Source of the DNA: Rhodobacteraceae bacterium CG17_big_fil_post_rev_8_21_14_2_50_63_15
GTDB lineage: Bacteria > Pseudomonadota > Alphaproteobacteria > Rhodobacterales > Rhodobacteraceae
Assembly: GCA_002783205.1 (NCBI GenBank)
Contig: PFEY01000055.1
Span: 1 to 42,646, forward strand
DNA length: 42,646 nt
Direction of reading: 5' to 3'
Shown here: piece after piece, positions 23,311 through 30,125 of the stretch
Layout of the letters: each line of letters opens with the position of its first letter
Position numbering within the stretch: position 1 is the stretch's first letter
Program-made: the position numbers and the translations under genes
Notes under the pieces: model-generated
Told to the model about the DNA's origin: nothing
The model's database searches: none
What the model saw: only the letters and a program-made list of their open reading frames with translations

Positions 23311-23646
23311 TCAGGCGATAACGCACCGATTGGTTTTGCGAAGGTTCACGTTGGCCGTCACGACGCGAAGGTTCCACGGCACATGAAGTCCCCGGACGTT
23401 CTGGCCCCAGATGGGCACGATGTGATCAACGTGGTGACGTTGACCCGTCTCTTGCGTCAGTCGTTGCGCTTCCGAATAGAATGCTTTGATCTCGCCCTTA
23501 TGTTCGACCGTCAGCCAGCGCGGGGTTGCCATGCGGATACGCGCAAGGCGTTCGCGGCTTCGAGCGCGGTCGCGCTCAATTGCGTCGCCGCCCAAGCCGG
23601 GACCGATGGATATGCCAATGCTGCTCATGCTGCCATCATCGGGCAT
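23311..23646 (-). CDS. HNH endonuclease
   Basis: About 111 residues, with the HNH core in the last 50: HHVDHIVPIWG, then VRGLHVPWNL, RVVTANVNLRKTN, that is His-His-x-x-Asp-His, the central Asn-Leu and the final Asn-x-x-Lys-x-Asn. Small HNH proteins near terminase genes assist DNA packaging by nicking at cos sites in many phages. ATG 23646 is the likely start; a GTG just before it (23649) and an ATG at 23628 are alternatives, and none has a strong ribosome site. It is the first gene after the candidate origin, leftward. Confidence 0.78.
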   Translation of the reverse strand: MPDDGSMSSIGISIGPGLGGDAIERDRARSRERLARIRMATPRWLTVEHKGEIKAFYSEAQRLTQETGQRHHVDHIVPIWGQNVRGLHVPWNLRVVTANVNLRKTNRCVIA

Positions 23647-24067
23647 CACGGCAGGGAATGCCCACCGTGCAGTTAGGTTCCATCCAAAGATTGAAGGCCA
23701 CCGTCAGAGCACGTCACAGACGCCCGCTTTGTTCGGCGGGGGCATCGTATCAGACTGGACAAGAACACCGCCTAGCGCCTCAGCAGATCAAGCCGCAGGC
23801 GCATTCCAAGGCATACGTCGCGACATGCAGGCGTTGGCAGTGGTCATGTGCGGGCCTACTCGCGCCCATCTGCCTTGCAGACCGACGAATGACATATTCG
23901 CTGCGCTAGGTGACTATCGACTTGAGATCATGGGCGTTCGCCAACTATGCAATCAGCTTTCATGCAATCAGGCGATTTCAGTTGCGAACGGCTCGCAACA
24001 AGACCTCGGAGATCTCTGGGGAAGATCGGCAGGCGCTATTGCTTGGCACGCCCGCAACCGTGCAGGC

Positions 24068-24308
24068 ATTACAGGCATTCACGTCGTTTTAATCAGAGGG
24101 AAAAGTTAGTTGGTTGGTCGGTGATGGTTGACCAACCAACCAACTAATTATCCTCTATGGCTAAAACCGCCCGAAATGGTTGTACACCCTGTAATCTTGG
24201 CATCAGCCAAGCGACCGCTGCGTGCTGCTGGCGGCTATCGTGTTCACCAACGAATGACCAAGCAATAGCGCAAGCGATCCGCCTCGCCGGATTACAGGCA
24301 CCCTGTAA
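24068..24308. repeat. TTACAGG repeat set (candidate iterons)
   Basis: ATTACAGGCA occurs at 24068-24077 and 24291-24300; CACCCTGTAA occurs at 24185-24194 and 24299-24308. The last two overlap to form the perfect inverted repeat TTACAGG-CAC-CCTGTAA (24292-24308). Four copies of one heptamer in 240 bases beside a primase gene suggest binding sites for a replication or control protein. Confidence 0.5.
24106..24147. repeat. inverted repeat, 13-bp perfect arms
   Basis: TTAGTTGGTTGGT (24106-24118) is the exact reverse complement of ACCAACCAACTAA (24135-24147), with 16 bases between, and each arm is itself built of GGTT/AACC repeats. Sequence to both sides is AT-rich. It could extrude as a cruciform, bind a protein or act in origin opening; no T-run makes it a clear terminator. 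Confidence 0.6.
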
Positions 24309-24310
24309 CG

Positions 24311-24335
24311 AAAAAGGCGACACCGAAGTGTCGCC
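24311..24335 (-). terminator. rho-independent terminator of the primase-helicase gene
   Basis: On the minus strand GGCGACAC-TTCG-GTGTCGCC, a perfect 8-bp stem on a stable UUCG tetraloop, followed by TTTTT. It starts 9 bases after the primase-helicase stop. Confidence 0.9.
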
Positions 24336-24343
24336 CCATTCGA

Positions 24344-26812
24344 TCACCGCGCCATCGCAGCTATCTGATCCACCGACACCTCCGGCGGCGGGATGATCAC
24401 CCACTTCCGCGACTTCTTTTCGATCTGCCATCCATGTTTACGCAGCGACGGCTTGAGCTGGTTCAACTCCCGGCTCAACGTCGCCGCCGTCTGTGGTAGT
24501 CTCGTGGTGCTCATGTCGATTGCCTCCGCCGCCCTGTGCATCTCAAACAGCAACTCCTGCGGAGTGCCACAGAACTTGCCATGACGTGCGATAGGCTCCT
24601 GCATCGCGTTCAAGGCCTGCATGGTCGCGGAATCGTCTGCCGCCTCGTCCTGCGCAATGTCCTGCGCCTCGACCATCATTCCAACAAACCAGCCGGGTTC
24701 CTTGCCAAGAACGCGTGCTGTCGCCTCGCCAATGGCACCAAACTCGGCCAGTCGGACGTTCTCCGCGAACTCATGCGGGTCAATCTGCGGCAGCACCTTC
24801 AACACTTCGACGACAAGGCCCACGGCACCCATGAACATGCGCGGCGCAGATTCCAGCAGCTTGCGCTCGAACTCGGATTCAAGCATTCGCTTTTCGGGTT
24901 TCTCCAATTCGATCTCGACCATCCGCGAGATCAGGTCCGCTGCATACTTCGACGGGTCGATGCCATTGACGATCACAGGCCTGCGCACCCAGATCGAGAA
25001 CAAGTCGCCATTCGTGAACAACTGCCGAACCTCGAACCCCATGCCCGTCGTGATGCCGCACAAGGTGTCTGACAACTTCGTCAGGTCGGACATGTTCTCA
25101 AGGGTCAGCACATAGTTGTGCCACGCCCGGATCAGCACGTCGTCGGCCTTCTCTGAACCCGGTGCGACCATCGCGGAGACGGGATCAATCAGCGACCGCA
25201 GCACGCGCGTCGTCGATGTCTTGGCCGAACCATATTCACCGATCAAGTTGACGATAGGCGACGGCGTGTCTGGAAAGAACATCTTGACCGCGCACGCCAT
25301 GAAAACCACGAACTGGTCGTCGTCCATGTTGACCATCGTCCGGATGTCATCCGTTGACCCCTTGCCCGCAATGTCGATTGGCAACTGCTTTGAACGGCGG
25401 AACACGACCGGGCATTCCGCGTCACCTTCGATCAGCGTGGCACCATCAGCCGAGATCCTCAGCACACGGTCGTCTGCGTCGCACAGATCGACGTAGATGA
25501 TGCCATCGACACGCGCGACCCGCAGATACACATCTTCGACCGTCTCATAGGCGTGCGCCCGCGCGATACCGACGACAAGGTTGATCTGCTCCTGGCTTGC
25601 CGTCACGCCGCTTGCATATGCCGTGCGGCGCAACCAGTCTGCGAACTCAATGGAGTCGATGCGCATGATCCGCCGCGCCCCGACCCGCGCGTAGGCGGTG
25701 CCATCAGGATCGCGGAACAGCTTGAGCGAACCCACCACATCGTCGAGGATCACCTTCGTCGGATCACCCTTGCCGCCGATCTTCACGCCGTCAGGCAGAC
25801 CGCCCGTGTAACCGCCAGCCTGCGCATATGCCCAGAATGGTTCCGCCTTGCACTTGCCTGCCTTCGCAATGTCCGCCCACTTGTCGATAACGTCCTTGTC
25901 TGACGTAAACCCGTCCTCTGCTCTCGAATATGTCAGCCAGTGTTCGAGGCCGTCTTCGCCAAACGCGCCGAAGATGTTGAACCCCGCATCCGACCACGCC
26001 TTGTAACCGCCACCGGGCCTTGCCTTCGCGAACGCCGTCAACGCCGCTGCCACATCGACGGCCTTCTTGGTCTGCCCGCCTTTCGGTCCTGTTTTGCGCG
26101 GTTGTGCTTTGCGCAGCACGATCTCGCCATGTTCGACGAACATCATCGCCCCCGCAGCGTCGATCTGTGTCGGCGTGAGCACGATACTGTCGAGTGCGAG
26201 GGGCAACGCCACCACCGGCCGTTTGCCGCCCTTTGGCAGCAATTCGACGTGGTGCTCGACCTTGTTGATGTCCGCGTGTTCCGACCGACTGGCCCGCTTG
26301 TGCAGCTTGCCCGTGTCGTGGAACATCCCCTTGCCTTGCCCGTCGTCAGTCACGAAACGCTCATCCGACCAAGGCGACTGCCCAAGGATGTCGTTCGCCG
26401 TGTCGAGCACATCGCGCATCCGCGAGCGAATGGTGTCCATGCGGGCTGCATTCTCGAAGGCTATCCACAAGTGATATCCGCGCCCGCCACCGGAGCGGAC
26501 AACGAAGTAGGGAATGCCCATGTTGTGCAGTGCAGCGGCGATGAAGCCGACCCGCGTGCGCATCACCCCCACGTCGTGGCGACCATCATGATCGTCGAGA
26601 TCGAAGACGGCGAGGTTCGACTTGTCATCCCCGACGTGCATGTTGATCCCGATTGGCTGCGTGCCGTCGAGATGCGCACGGATCACGTCGTCGGTGATTG
26701 TGGTGTCTTTTGGGAAGTAGGCTTTCTTGCCATCGACCCATTTCATTTCCGAATAACCGGGACCAGCCAGATCAGCGATCTGCCGGAGTTGTGCGATATT
26801 ATTTTCCATCAT
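24344..26812 (-). CDS. primase-helicase (archaeo-eukaryotic-type primase plus P-loop ATPase)
   Basis: An 822-residue replication protein. Residues about 45-200 form an archaeo-eukaryotic-type primase domain: AVFDLDDHD with Asp71-Leu-Asp73 and VRSGGGRGYHLWI with His114, the metal and nucleotide motifs, in the style of TOTE-type primases. Residues about 255-335 (YKAWSDAGFNIFGAFG, WLTYSRAEDGF) look like a PriCT-type linker. A P-loop ATPase follows with LIGEYGSAKTSTTR (Walker A 525-532) and an ISRMVEIEL arginine-finger-like segment. The C-terminal end has a winged-helix feel (RELNQLKPSLRKHGWQIEKK). ATG 26812 or the adjacent ATG is the start, with AAGGAC just before. It probably starts element replication at the repeat region downstream. 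Confidence 0.82.
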   Translation of the reverse strand: MMENNIAQLRQIADLAGPGYSEMKWVDGKKAYFPKDTTITDDVIRAHLDGTQPIGINMHVGDDKSNLAVFDLDDHDGRHDVGVMRTRVGFIAAALHNMGIPYFVVRSGGGRGYHLWIAFENAARMDTIRSRMRDVLDTANDILGQSPWSDERFVTDDGQGKGMFHDTGKLHKRASRSEHADINKVEHHVELLPKGGKRPVVALPLALDSIVLTPTQIDAAGAMMFVEHGEIVLRKAQPRKTGPKGGQTKKAVDVAAALTAFAKARPGGGYKAWSDAGFNIFGAFGEDGLEHWLTYSRAEDGFTSDKDVIDKWADIAKAGKCKAEPFWAYAQAGGYTGGLPDGVKIGGKGDPTKVILDDVVGSLKLFRDPDGTAYARVGARRIMRIDSIEFADWLRRTAYASGVTASQEQINLVVGIARAHAYETVEDVYLRVARVDGIIYVDLCDADDRVLRISADGATLIEGDAECPVVFRRSKQLPIDIAGKGSTDDIRTMVNMDDDQFVVFMACAVKMFFPDTPSPIVNLIGEYGSAKTSTTRVLRSLIDPVSAMVAPGSEKADDVLIRAWHNYVLTLENMSDLTKLSDTLCGITTGMGFEVRQLFTNGDLFSIWVRRPVIVNGIDPSKYAADLISRMVEIELEKPEKRMLESEFERKLLESAPRMFMGAVGLVVEVLKVLPQIDPHEFAENVRLAEFGAIGEATARVLGKEPGWFVGMMVEAQDIAQDEAADDSATMQALNAMQEPIARHGKFCGTPQELLFEMHRAAEAIDMSTTRLPQTAATLSRELNQLKPSLRKHGWQIEKKSRKWVIIPPPEVSVDQIAAMAR

Positions 26813-26920
26813 CTTGTCCTTGAAGCGGACAAGTCGGTCCTGAAACTTTGGTCGAACAGCGGGAAGACGTGCGATATAAGCAAGTTATCCCGACAAGCGT
26901 TGCTGTGCGCTACATGATCC

Positions 26921-26949
26921 GACCGAGGCGAGGACGACTTGCCTCGGTC
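26921..26949 (-). terminator. hairpin after the excisionase-like gene
   Basis: GACCGAGGC (26921-26929) is perfectly complementary to GCCTCGGTC (26941-26949) with an 11-base loop, beginning 4 bases after the HTH gene's stop. There is no T-run, so it may attenuate read-through into the primase gene rather than end it. Confidence 0.45.
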
Positions 26950-26952
26950 ATT

Positions 26953-27189
26953 TCATGCGGCGACGCGCGAGCGGTTCAGCCAGTTGATCAGGTCCGACCG
27001 CATATAGCGGACGATCTTTGTCGCGGGCTGCGAATACGGCGGGCCGGATCGCGCCTTGCGATGATCACGCAGGTAATCCTCGGACACGCCCATGAATTGA
27101 GCGGCCTGCGCGGGCGTCATGATTTCGGGGAAGGACTGCGATTGGATGGCGGTCCGCAATTCAGATATAAGGTCGTTCACGTCGGTCAT
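26953..27189 (-). CDS. AlpA/Xis-like helix-turn-helix protein
   Basis: A 78-residue protein with a MerR-like wing: FPEIMTPAQAAQFMGVSEDY, LRDHRKARSGPPYSQPATKI, VRYMRSDLINWLNRSRVAA. The pattern (HTH, then a strand with V-R-Y and a W-L helix) is that of excisionase/AlpA-family proteins that direct excision and activate satellite genes. GAGGAAG lies 8 bases before the ATG. It sits between integrase and primase, all leftward, the usual satellite order. It may bind the ATGCAAT motifs at the element ends; that is inferred. Confidence 0.75.
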   Translation of the reverse strand: MTDVNDLISELRTAIQSQSFPEIMTPAQAAQFMGVSEDYLRDHRKARSGPPYSQPATKIVRYMRSDLINWLNRSRVAA

Positions 27190-27323
27190 AGGGTGCTTCC
27201 TCTATGGAAGCCCACATGACCGATCCAGCAACCTTCTCCCTGAACGCAACGCGCCCATCTGCTAGGATCGGCCTCACGTCACGGTAGGTCAGGGTCCGGA
27301 CTAGGAGGCAAGATAAAGCACAT
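27190..27323. other. integrase-excisionase intergenic region
   Basis: 134 bases after the integrase stop and before the HTH gene start on the minus strand; the excisionase promoter is expected here. No clear hexamers or repeats are seen. Confidence 0.3.
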
Positions 27324-28520
27324 TTAAGCGGGCGTCAGCAACTGTTCAATAGGCATTTCAGGTCCACACTTCGCGACGATCTGCTGCGCGACGGCGTTCG
27401 CGACCTCGTGCGACCCAAGATCGTGCATATAGCGACCAGCCGCACCCCGCATGATGGTCACATCGCCGCGCATCCAGTTGATAACTGGACCTGAAAGACC
27501 TGCCTTCGCTGCTGCCGACGAAAACAGATGGCGCGTATCATGGGGGCGCAGCACGCCGCCGTTGTCCACGTCCTTGCCGTCCTTGTCGATCTGACGCAGG
27601 CCTGTGATCGGCTTGCCGTAGTGACGCCCCTCGAAGACGATCACGTCATGGGTGCGCGGGGTGTGCTTGAAGACATCGACGGCCATGTCGGAAAGCGGGA
27701 AGGTGCGCTTCTGGCCGTTCTTCATGCGCGGGATCGTCAGGACACGTTCGTCGAAGTCAATGTCCGACCAGCGCAGTTCGCGAATGTTGCGCATCCGAAA
27801 GCCAGTGAACAGCAGCGCAAGCCATGCGGCACGCCGGGTCACGTTCGGCACTTGCGCAATGGCGTCGAGTGCAGGCCACCGCTTTGCATCGTCGAACAGC
27901 AATTCACGGTGCGTCGCCTCATAGCCCTTCACGCGGTAGGTCGGATCATGCTCGAAGCCGTCGTCGCGGTAGGCAAGTTGGGTGCCGTAGATCGCGGACA
28001 GGGCGCGGAGCAGTTTCGTTGCCGTCGCGGGCGTGTCGGACAGCGCCTTGATCTTCTCGTTGACCATCTGCCGCGTGATGTCCGAGATCGACATTTCGAG
28101 CCAGCGCGGGGCGTGGCAGCGCAGGACGCACTCATAGTCGGCAATGGTTACGGCAGTCAGCTTCTTCTGGCGCGGGTCGAGGGCTTGGCTGACATGTTCG
28201 TCGAACGCCTTGCGCAGCGTGACCTCGGGAGCGTTGCGCGGGCGGTCGTCGTGCTGGGTGATACCTGTTGCCTCAACGCGTGCATTGATCTCGGCTGCTG
28301 TCTGGGCCGCTTCGATCACGGACATCTGCGGCCACGTCCCAAGGGTCTCCGTGAAGTTGCGGCCTTTCCAGAACTTGCGGAAGCGCCATGTCTGAGACCG
28401 TGCGCCGACTTCGAGATACAGGTTGGGGTAGCGAGCATCGCGATACCGCGTCGCGGCACCCCCTTTGTGCGCTGCCTTGTCGAGTGCGCCCTTGGTGAAC
28501 GTCATTTCTTGCGTTGCCAT
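27324..28520 (-). CDS. tyrosine recombinase / phage-type integrase
   Basis: A 398-residue integrase. The N-terminal part (RYRDARYPNLYLEVGARSQT, WRFRKFWKGRNFTETLGTWP) is a DUF4102-type arm-binding domain, then a core-binding helix bundle (residues about 100-200), then the catalytic domain with LLFTGFRMRNIRELRW (Arg242), RPHDTRHLFS (His327-x-x-Arg330) and the nucleophile in RGAAGRYMHDLG (Tyr364). The usual L-G-H histidine between the last two is not evident: the segment reads INWMRGDVTIMRG. ATG 28520 has GGAGG 6 bases upstream. The gene begins 137 bases inside the right core, as expected for the enzyme that inserted this element into tRNA-Thr. Confidence 0.92.
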   Translation of the reverse strand: MATQEMTFTKGALDKAAHKGGAATRYRDARYPNLYLEVGARSQTWRFRKFWKGRNFTETLGTWPQMSVIEAAQTAAEINARVEATGITQHDDRPRNAPEVTLRKAFDEHVSQALDPRQKKLTAVTIADYECVLRCHAPRWLEMSISDITRQMVNEKIKALSDTPATATKLLRALSAIYGTQLAYRDDGFEHDPTYRVKGYEATHRELLFDDAKRWPALDAIAQVPNVTRRAAWLALLFTGFRMRNIRELRWSDIDFDERVLTIPRMKNGQKRTFPLSDMAVDVFKHTPRTHDVIVFEGRHYGKPITGLRQIDKDGKDVDNGGVLRPHDTRHLFSSAAAKAGLSGPVINWMRGDVTIMRGAAGRYMHDLGSHEVANAVAQQIVAKCGPEMPIEQLLTPA

Positions 28521-28531
28521 GATAGGCCTCC

Positions 28532-28555
28532 ATGCAATCAACTATGCAATTGCAT
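28532..28555. repeat. ATGCAAT motifs near the right end
   Basis: ATGCAATCA at 28532-28540 and ATGCAATTG at 28544-28552, 12 bases apart; the second forms the palindrome ATGCAATTGCAT (28544-28555). They mirror the pair at 14452-14471 and lie between the integrase start and the right core: likely arm sites or an integrase operator. Confidence 0.5.
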
Positions 28556-28611
28556 GGCATCCAGCAGCGGGGCTGCGCAACCGAAGATAATGATTTTCTT
28601 AGGTAATTACC

Positions 28612-28640
28612 GCGTCAGCGAGCGTCAGCGAGCGTCAGCA
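28612..28640. repeat. tandem 10-base repeat next to attR
   Basis: GCGTCAGCGA at 28612-28621 and 28622-28631, followed by GCGTCAGCA (28632-28640): nearly three direct copies at one helical turn, ending 16 bases before the right core. Possible protein-binding array. Confidence 0.55.
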
Positions 28641-28656
28641 TGTCGGCAAACTCGCT

Positions 28657-28664
28657 TTACAAAT
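28657..28664. other. attR core TTACAAAT
   Basis: Right copy of the 8-bp core. To the right the sequence is the host tRNA 5' half; to the left (TCGCT) it departs from the tRNA. Only these 8 bases are shared by both ends. Confidence 0.85.
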
Positions 28665-28694
28665 CAGTTGCTCTACCAGCTGAGCTATAGGGGC
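28657..28694 (-). pseudogene. 5' half of the split host tRNA-Thr(UGU)
   Basis: Read leftwards these 38 bases are acceptor GCCCCTA, D-arm GCTC-AGCTGGTA-GAGC, anticodon stem strand ACTGA and loop TTTGTAA. After the loop the sequence changes to element DNA, so no 3' half is present here. Fused to 14344-14389 through the shared core it gives the complete 76-nt gene, with acceptor, D, anticodon and T stems all paired. Confidence 0.9.
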
Positions 28695-28850
28695 ACGGCT
28701 GACTGATTACGCAGTCATGAACAACAATTCAAGCTCTATCCGCGGGGGGAAACAAGGGCTTGTTCCGATCTCCGCGATCACGCGATTGCGGTTCACCTCG
28801 CGACAAAAGCCCGTATAGTGCGGTTGTTCAAACGGAATGACGGGACGGGA

Positions 28851-29726
28851 ATGCAAGTCATCATCCACGCCGGAGCGCACAACACTGATGACGACAGACT
28901 CATCACCTGCCTGCTGGAAAACTCCAAGATGCTGGCAGAACAGGGCATCCATGTGCCCGATCCGAACCAGTATCGCCGGCTGATCCGAGACATTTTGCAA
29001 CAATCCGGTGATGACGGCCTGATACCGGGTGCCCGCGAGATGCTCACAGGCGCGTTGGGTGATCTGCGTGCGGTTGATCGCCTCGTGCTGTCGAATGCGG
29101 GTTTTTTCGGAACACCCAAAATGGCCGTGGGCGGTGGACTGTTCTACCGGGCGGCAGAGCTTCGCCTCGATCTCTTAAAGCAGATGTTTCCGGGTGACAG
29201 GATTGAGCTGTTTCTCGGGTTACGGGATCCGGCGGGCTTCCTGCCAGCCCTGCTGGAAAAAACGGCCTTTGCCAATATGGAGGATCTCCTGCGGGGCTGC
29301 GATCCCGGCGATATGCGCTGGTCGGAGCTTGTCTTGCGCTTGCGCAGCAGCCATCCTGACATTGCGCTCACGCTCTGGTGCAACGAGGATACGCCGCTGA
29401 TATGGGAGCGGATCCTGCGCGCCCTCGCCGGGATCGACCGCAGCCTGCCGATTGAGGGTGAGTTCGCGTTTCTGTCCCATCTCCTGAGTAAGGCCGGGAT
29501 GATCCGGTTCAACATCTACATGGAGAAACATCCGAACATGACCGAGGCACAGAAAGAGCGGATCATCGAGGCCTTTCTGGTCAAGTTTGCCGACGAGACG
29601 GTGCTGGAGGAAGAACTTGACGTGAACGGCTGGACCGCAGAGACGATCACCGCTCTTTCAGCGCTCTATGACGCGGACGTCCGGGACATTGCTCTGATCG
29701 AGGGCGTCCGGCTCCTCATGCCCTGA
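28851..29726 (+). CDS. sulfotransferase-like protein lacking the PAPS loop
   Basis: A 291-residue protein whose start VIIHAGAHNTDDDRLITCLL, followed by ENSKMLAEQGIHVP, matches the H-x-G-x-H-K-T-G-T-T-x-x-Q...L-x-x-x-G-I-x-x-P opening of a bacterial sulfotransferase family found in roseobacters. The phosphosulfate loop K-T-G-T-T is replaced by N-T-D-D-D. A later segment IELFLGLRDPAGFLPALLEK corresponds to the 3'-phosphate region. Catalysis with PAPS is therefore doubtful; it may have become structural or regulatory. ATG 28851 follows a GGGACGGGA stretch; a GTG at 28818 would add eleven residues. It is the first host gene after the element and lies beside the polysaccharide export genes. Confidence 0.6.
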   Translation: MQVIIHAGAHNTDDDRLITCLLENSKMLAEQGIHVPDPNQYRRLIRDILQQSGDDGLIPGAREMLTGALGDLRAVDRLVLSNAGFFGTPKMAVGGGLFYRAAELRLDLLKQMFPGDRIELFLGLRDPAGFLPALLEKTAFANMEDLLRGCDPGDMRWSELVLRLRSSHPDIALTLWCNEDTPLIWERILRALAGIDRSLPIEGEFAFLSHLLSKAGMIRFNIYMEKHPNMTEAQKERIIEAFLVKFADETVLEEELDVNGWTAETITALSALYDADVRDIALIEGVRLLMP

Positions 29727-29874
29727 GCCTGACAGGGGTCTGGTTGCGAGACAAAGCCGCGCAGCGGATAAAAAGTCCTCGCCACGGATCATGGCCACGC
29801 CTTGCCACTACGGTGCCATTTTTTAACCAATCTTTAATGTTTCCCTCGCTCTCGAGCAAGACGGGAGCCGCAAC

Positions 29875-30117
29875 ATGCAAGACGAGATCAGCTTCGTGCC
29901 CGACCACTGCGCACCTGTGCCGCCGGAATTGCGTGGCAAGCGGCAGGCCCTGTTCTTTTTGCTGGCGCAGTCCAGGACAAAACGGACAAGGCCGGTCGAA
30001 TCGCGGATCACTCTCGATATGCCCGGTCACGCGACAGTCGCGTCCGCCGCCATCGCTCCGGCACCACGCCGCATGGCCGCAATCCTCGCGAGCGACGATT
30101 TTCAGTTCACGTTCTGA
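29875..30117 (+). CDS. small hypothetical protein
   Basis: 80 residues, unrecognised, with QDEISFVPDHCAPVPPELRG at the start and DMPGHATVASAAIAPAPRRM later. GGGAG lies 7-8 bases before the ATG and codon use looks coding. It converges on the outer-membrane lipoprotein gene 8 bases away and is preceded by a T-rich stretch that may be a promoter region. Real, but of unknown function. Confidence 0.5.
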   Translation: MQDEISFVPDHCAPVPPELRGKRQALFFLLAQSRTKRTRPVESRITLDMPGHATVASAAIAPAPRRMAAILASDDFQFTF

Positions 30118-30125
30118 CAGCGCGC

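Larger units (their letters stand above)
23647..24310. other. 660-base non-coding region, candidate replication origin or regulatory zone
   Basis: No convincing gene on either strand: frames here lack ribosome sites and known motifs. It holds two ATGCAATCA motifs (23947-23955, 23962-23970), a large inverted repeat (24106-24147) with AT-rich sequence on each side, and four TTACAGG-type repeats (24069-24308). It lies just downstream of the primase-helicase gene, the usual place for a satellite origin. Confidence 0.5.
14382..28664. mobile_element. 14.3 kb integrative element, probable phage satellite, inserted in the tRNA-Thr(UGU) anticodon loop
   Basis: Bounded by two copies of TTACAAAT at the break points of the split tRNA. 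Contents fit a satellite: tyrosine integrase starting 137 bases inside the right core, excisionase-like HTH, primase-helicase, candidate origin, HNH nuclease, terminase-like small and large subunits, and defence-type cargo (restriction-modification pair, ADP-ribosyltransferase-like gene). No capsid, portal, tail or lysis gene is recognisable, so it probably uses a helper phage's particles. A replacement tRNA-Thr lies just inside the left end. A degraded prophage is the main alternative, but the compact operons with overlapping starts and stops and strong ribosome sites argue against decay. Confidence 0.85.

Noticed and set aside
24144..24431. Small leftward frame overlapping the end of the primase gene
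   Set aside because: It crosses the strong terminator at 24311-24335 and the repeat region, with no ribosome site or motif.
28612..28640. Short CRISPR-like array
   Set aside because: Repeats of 10 bases with no spacers and no cas genes nearby; it is a simple tandem repeat.
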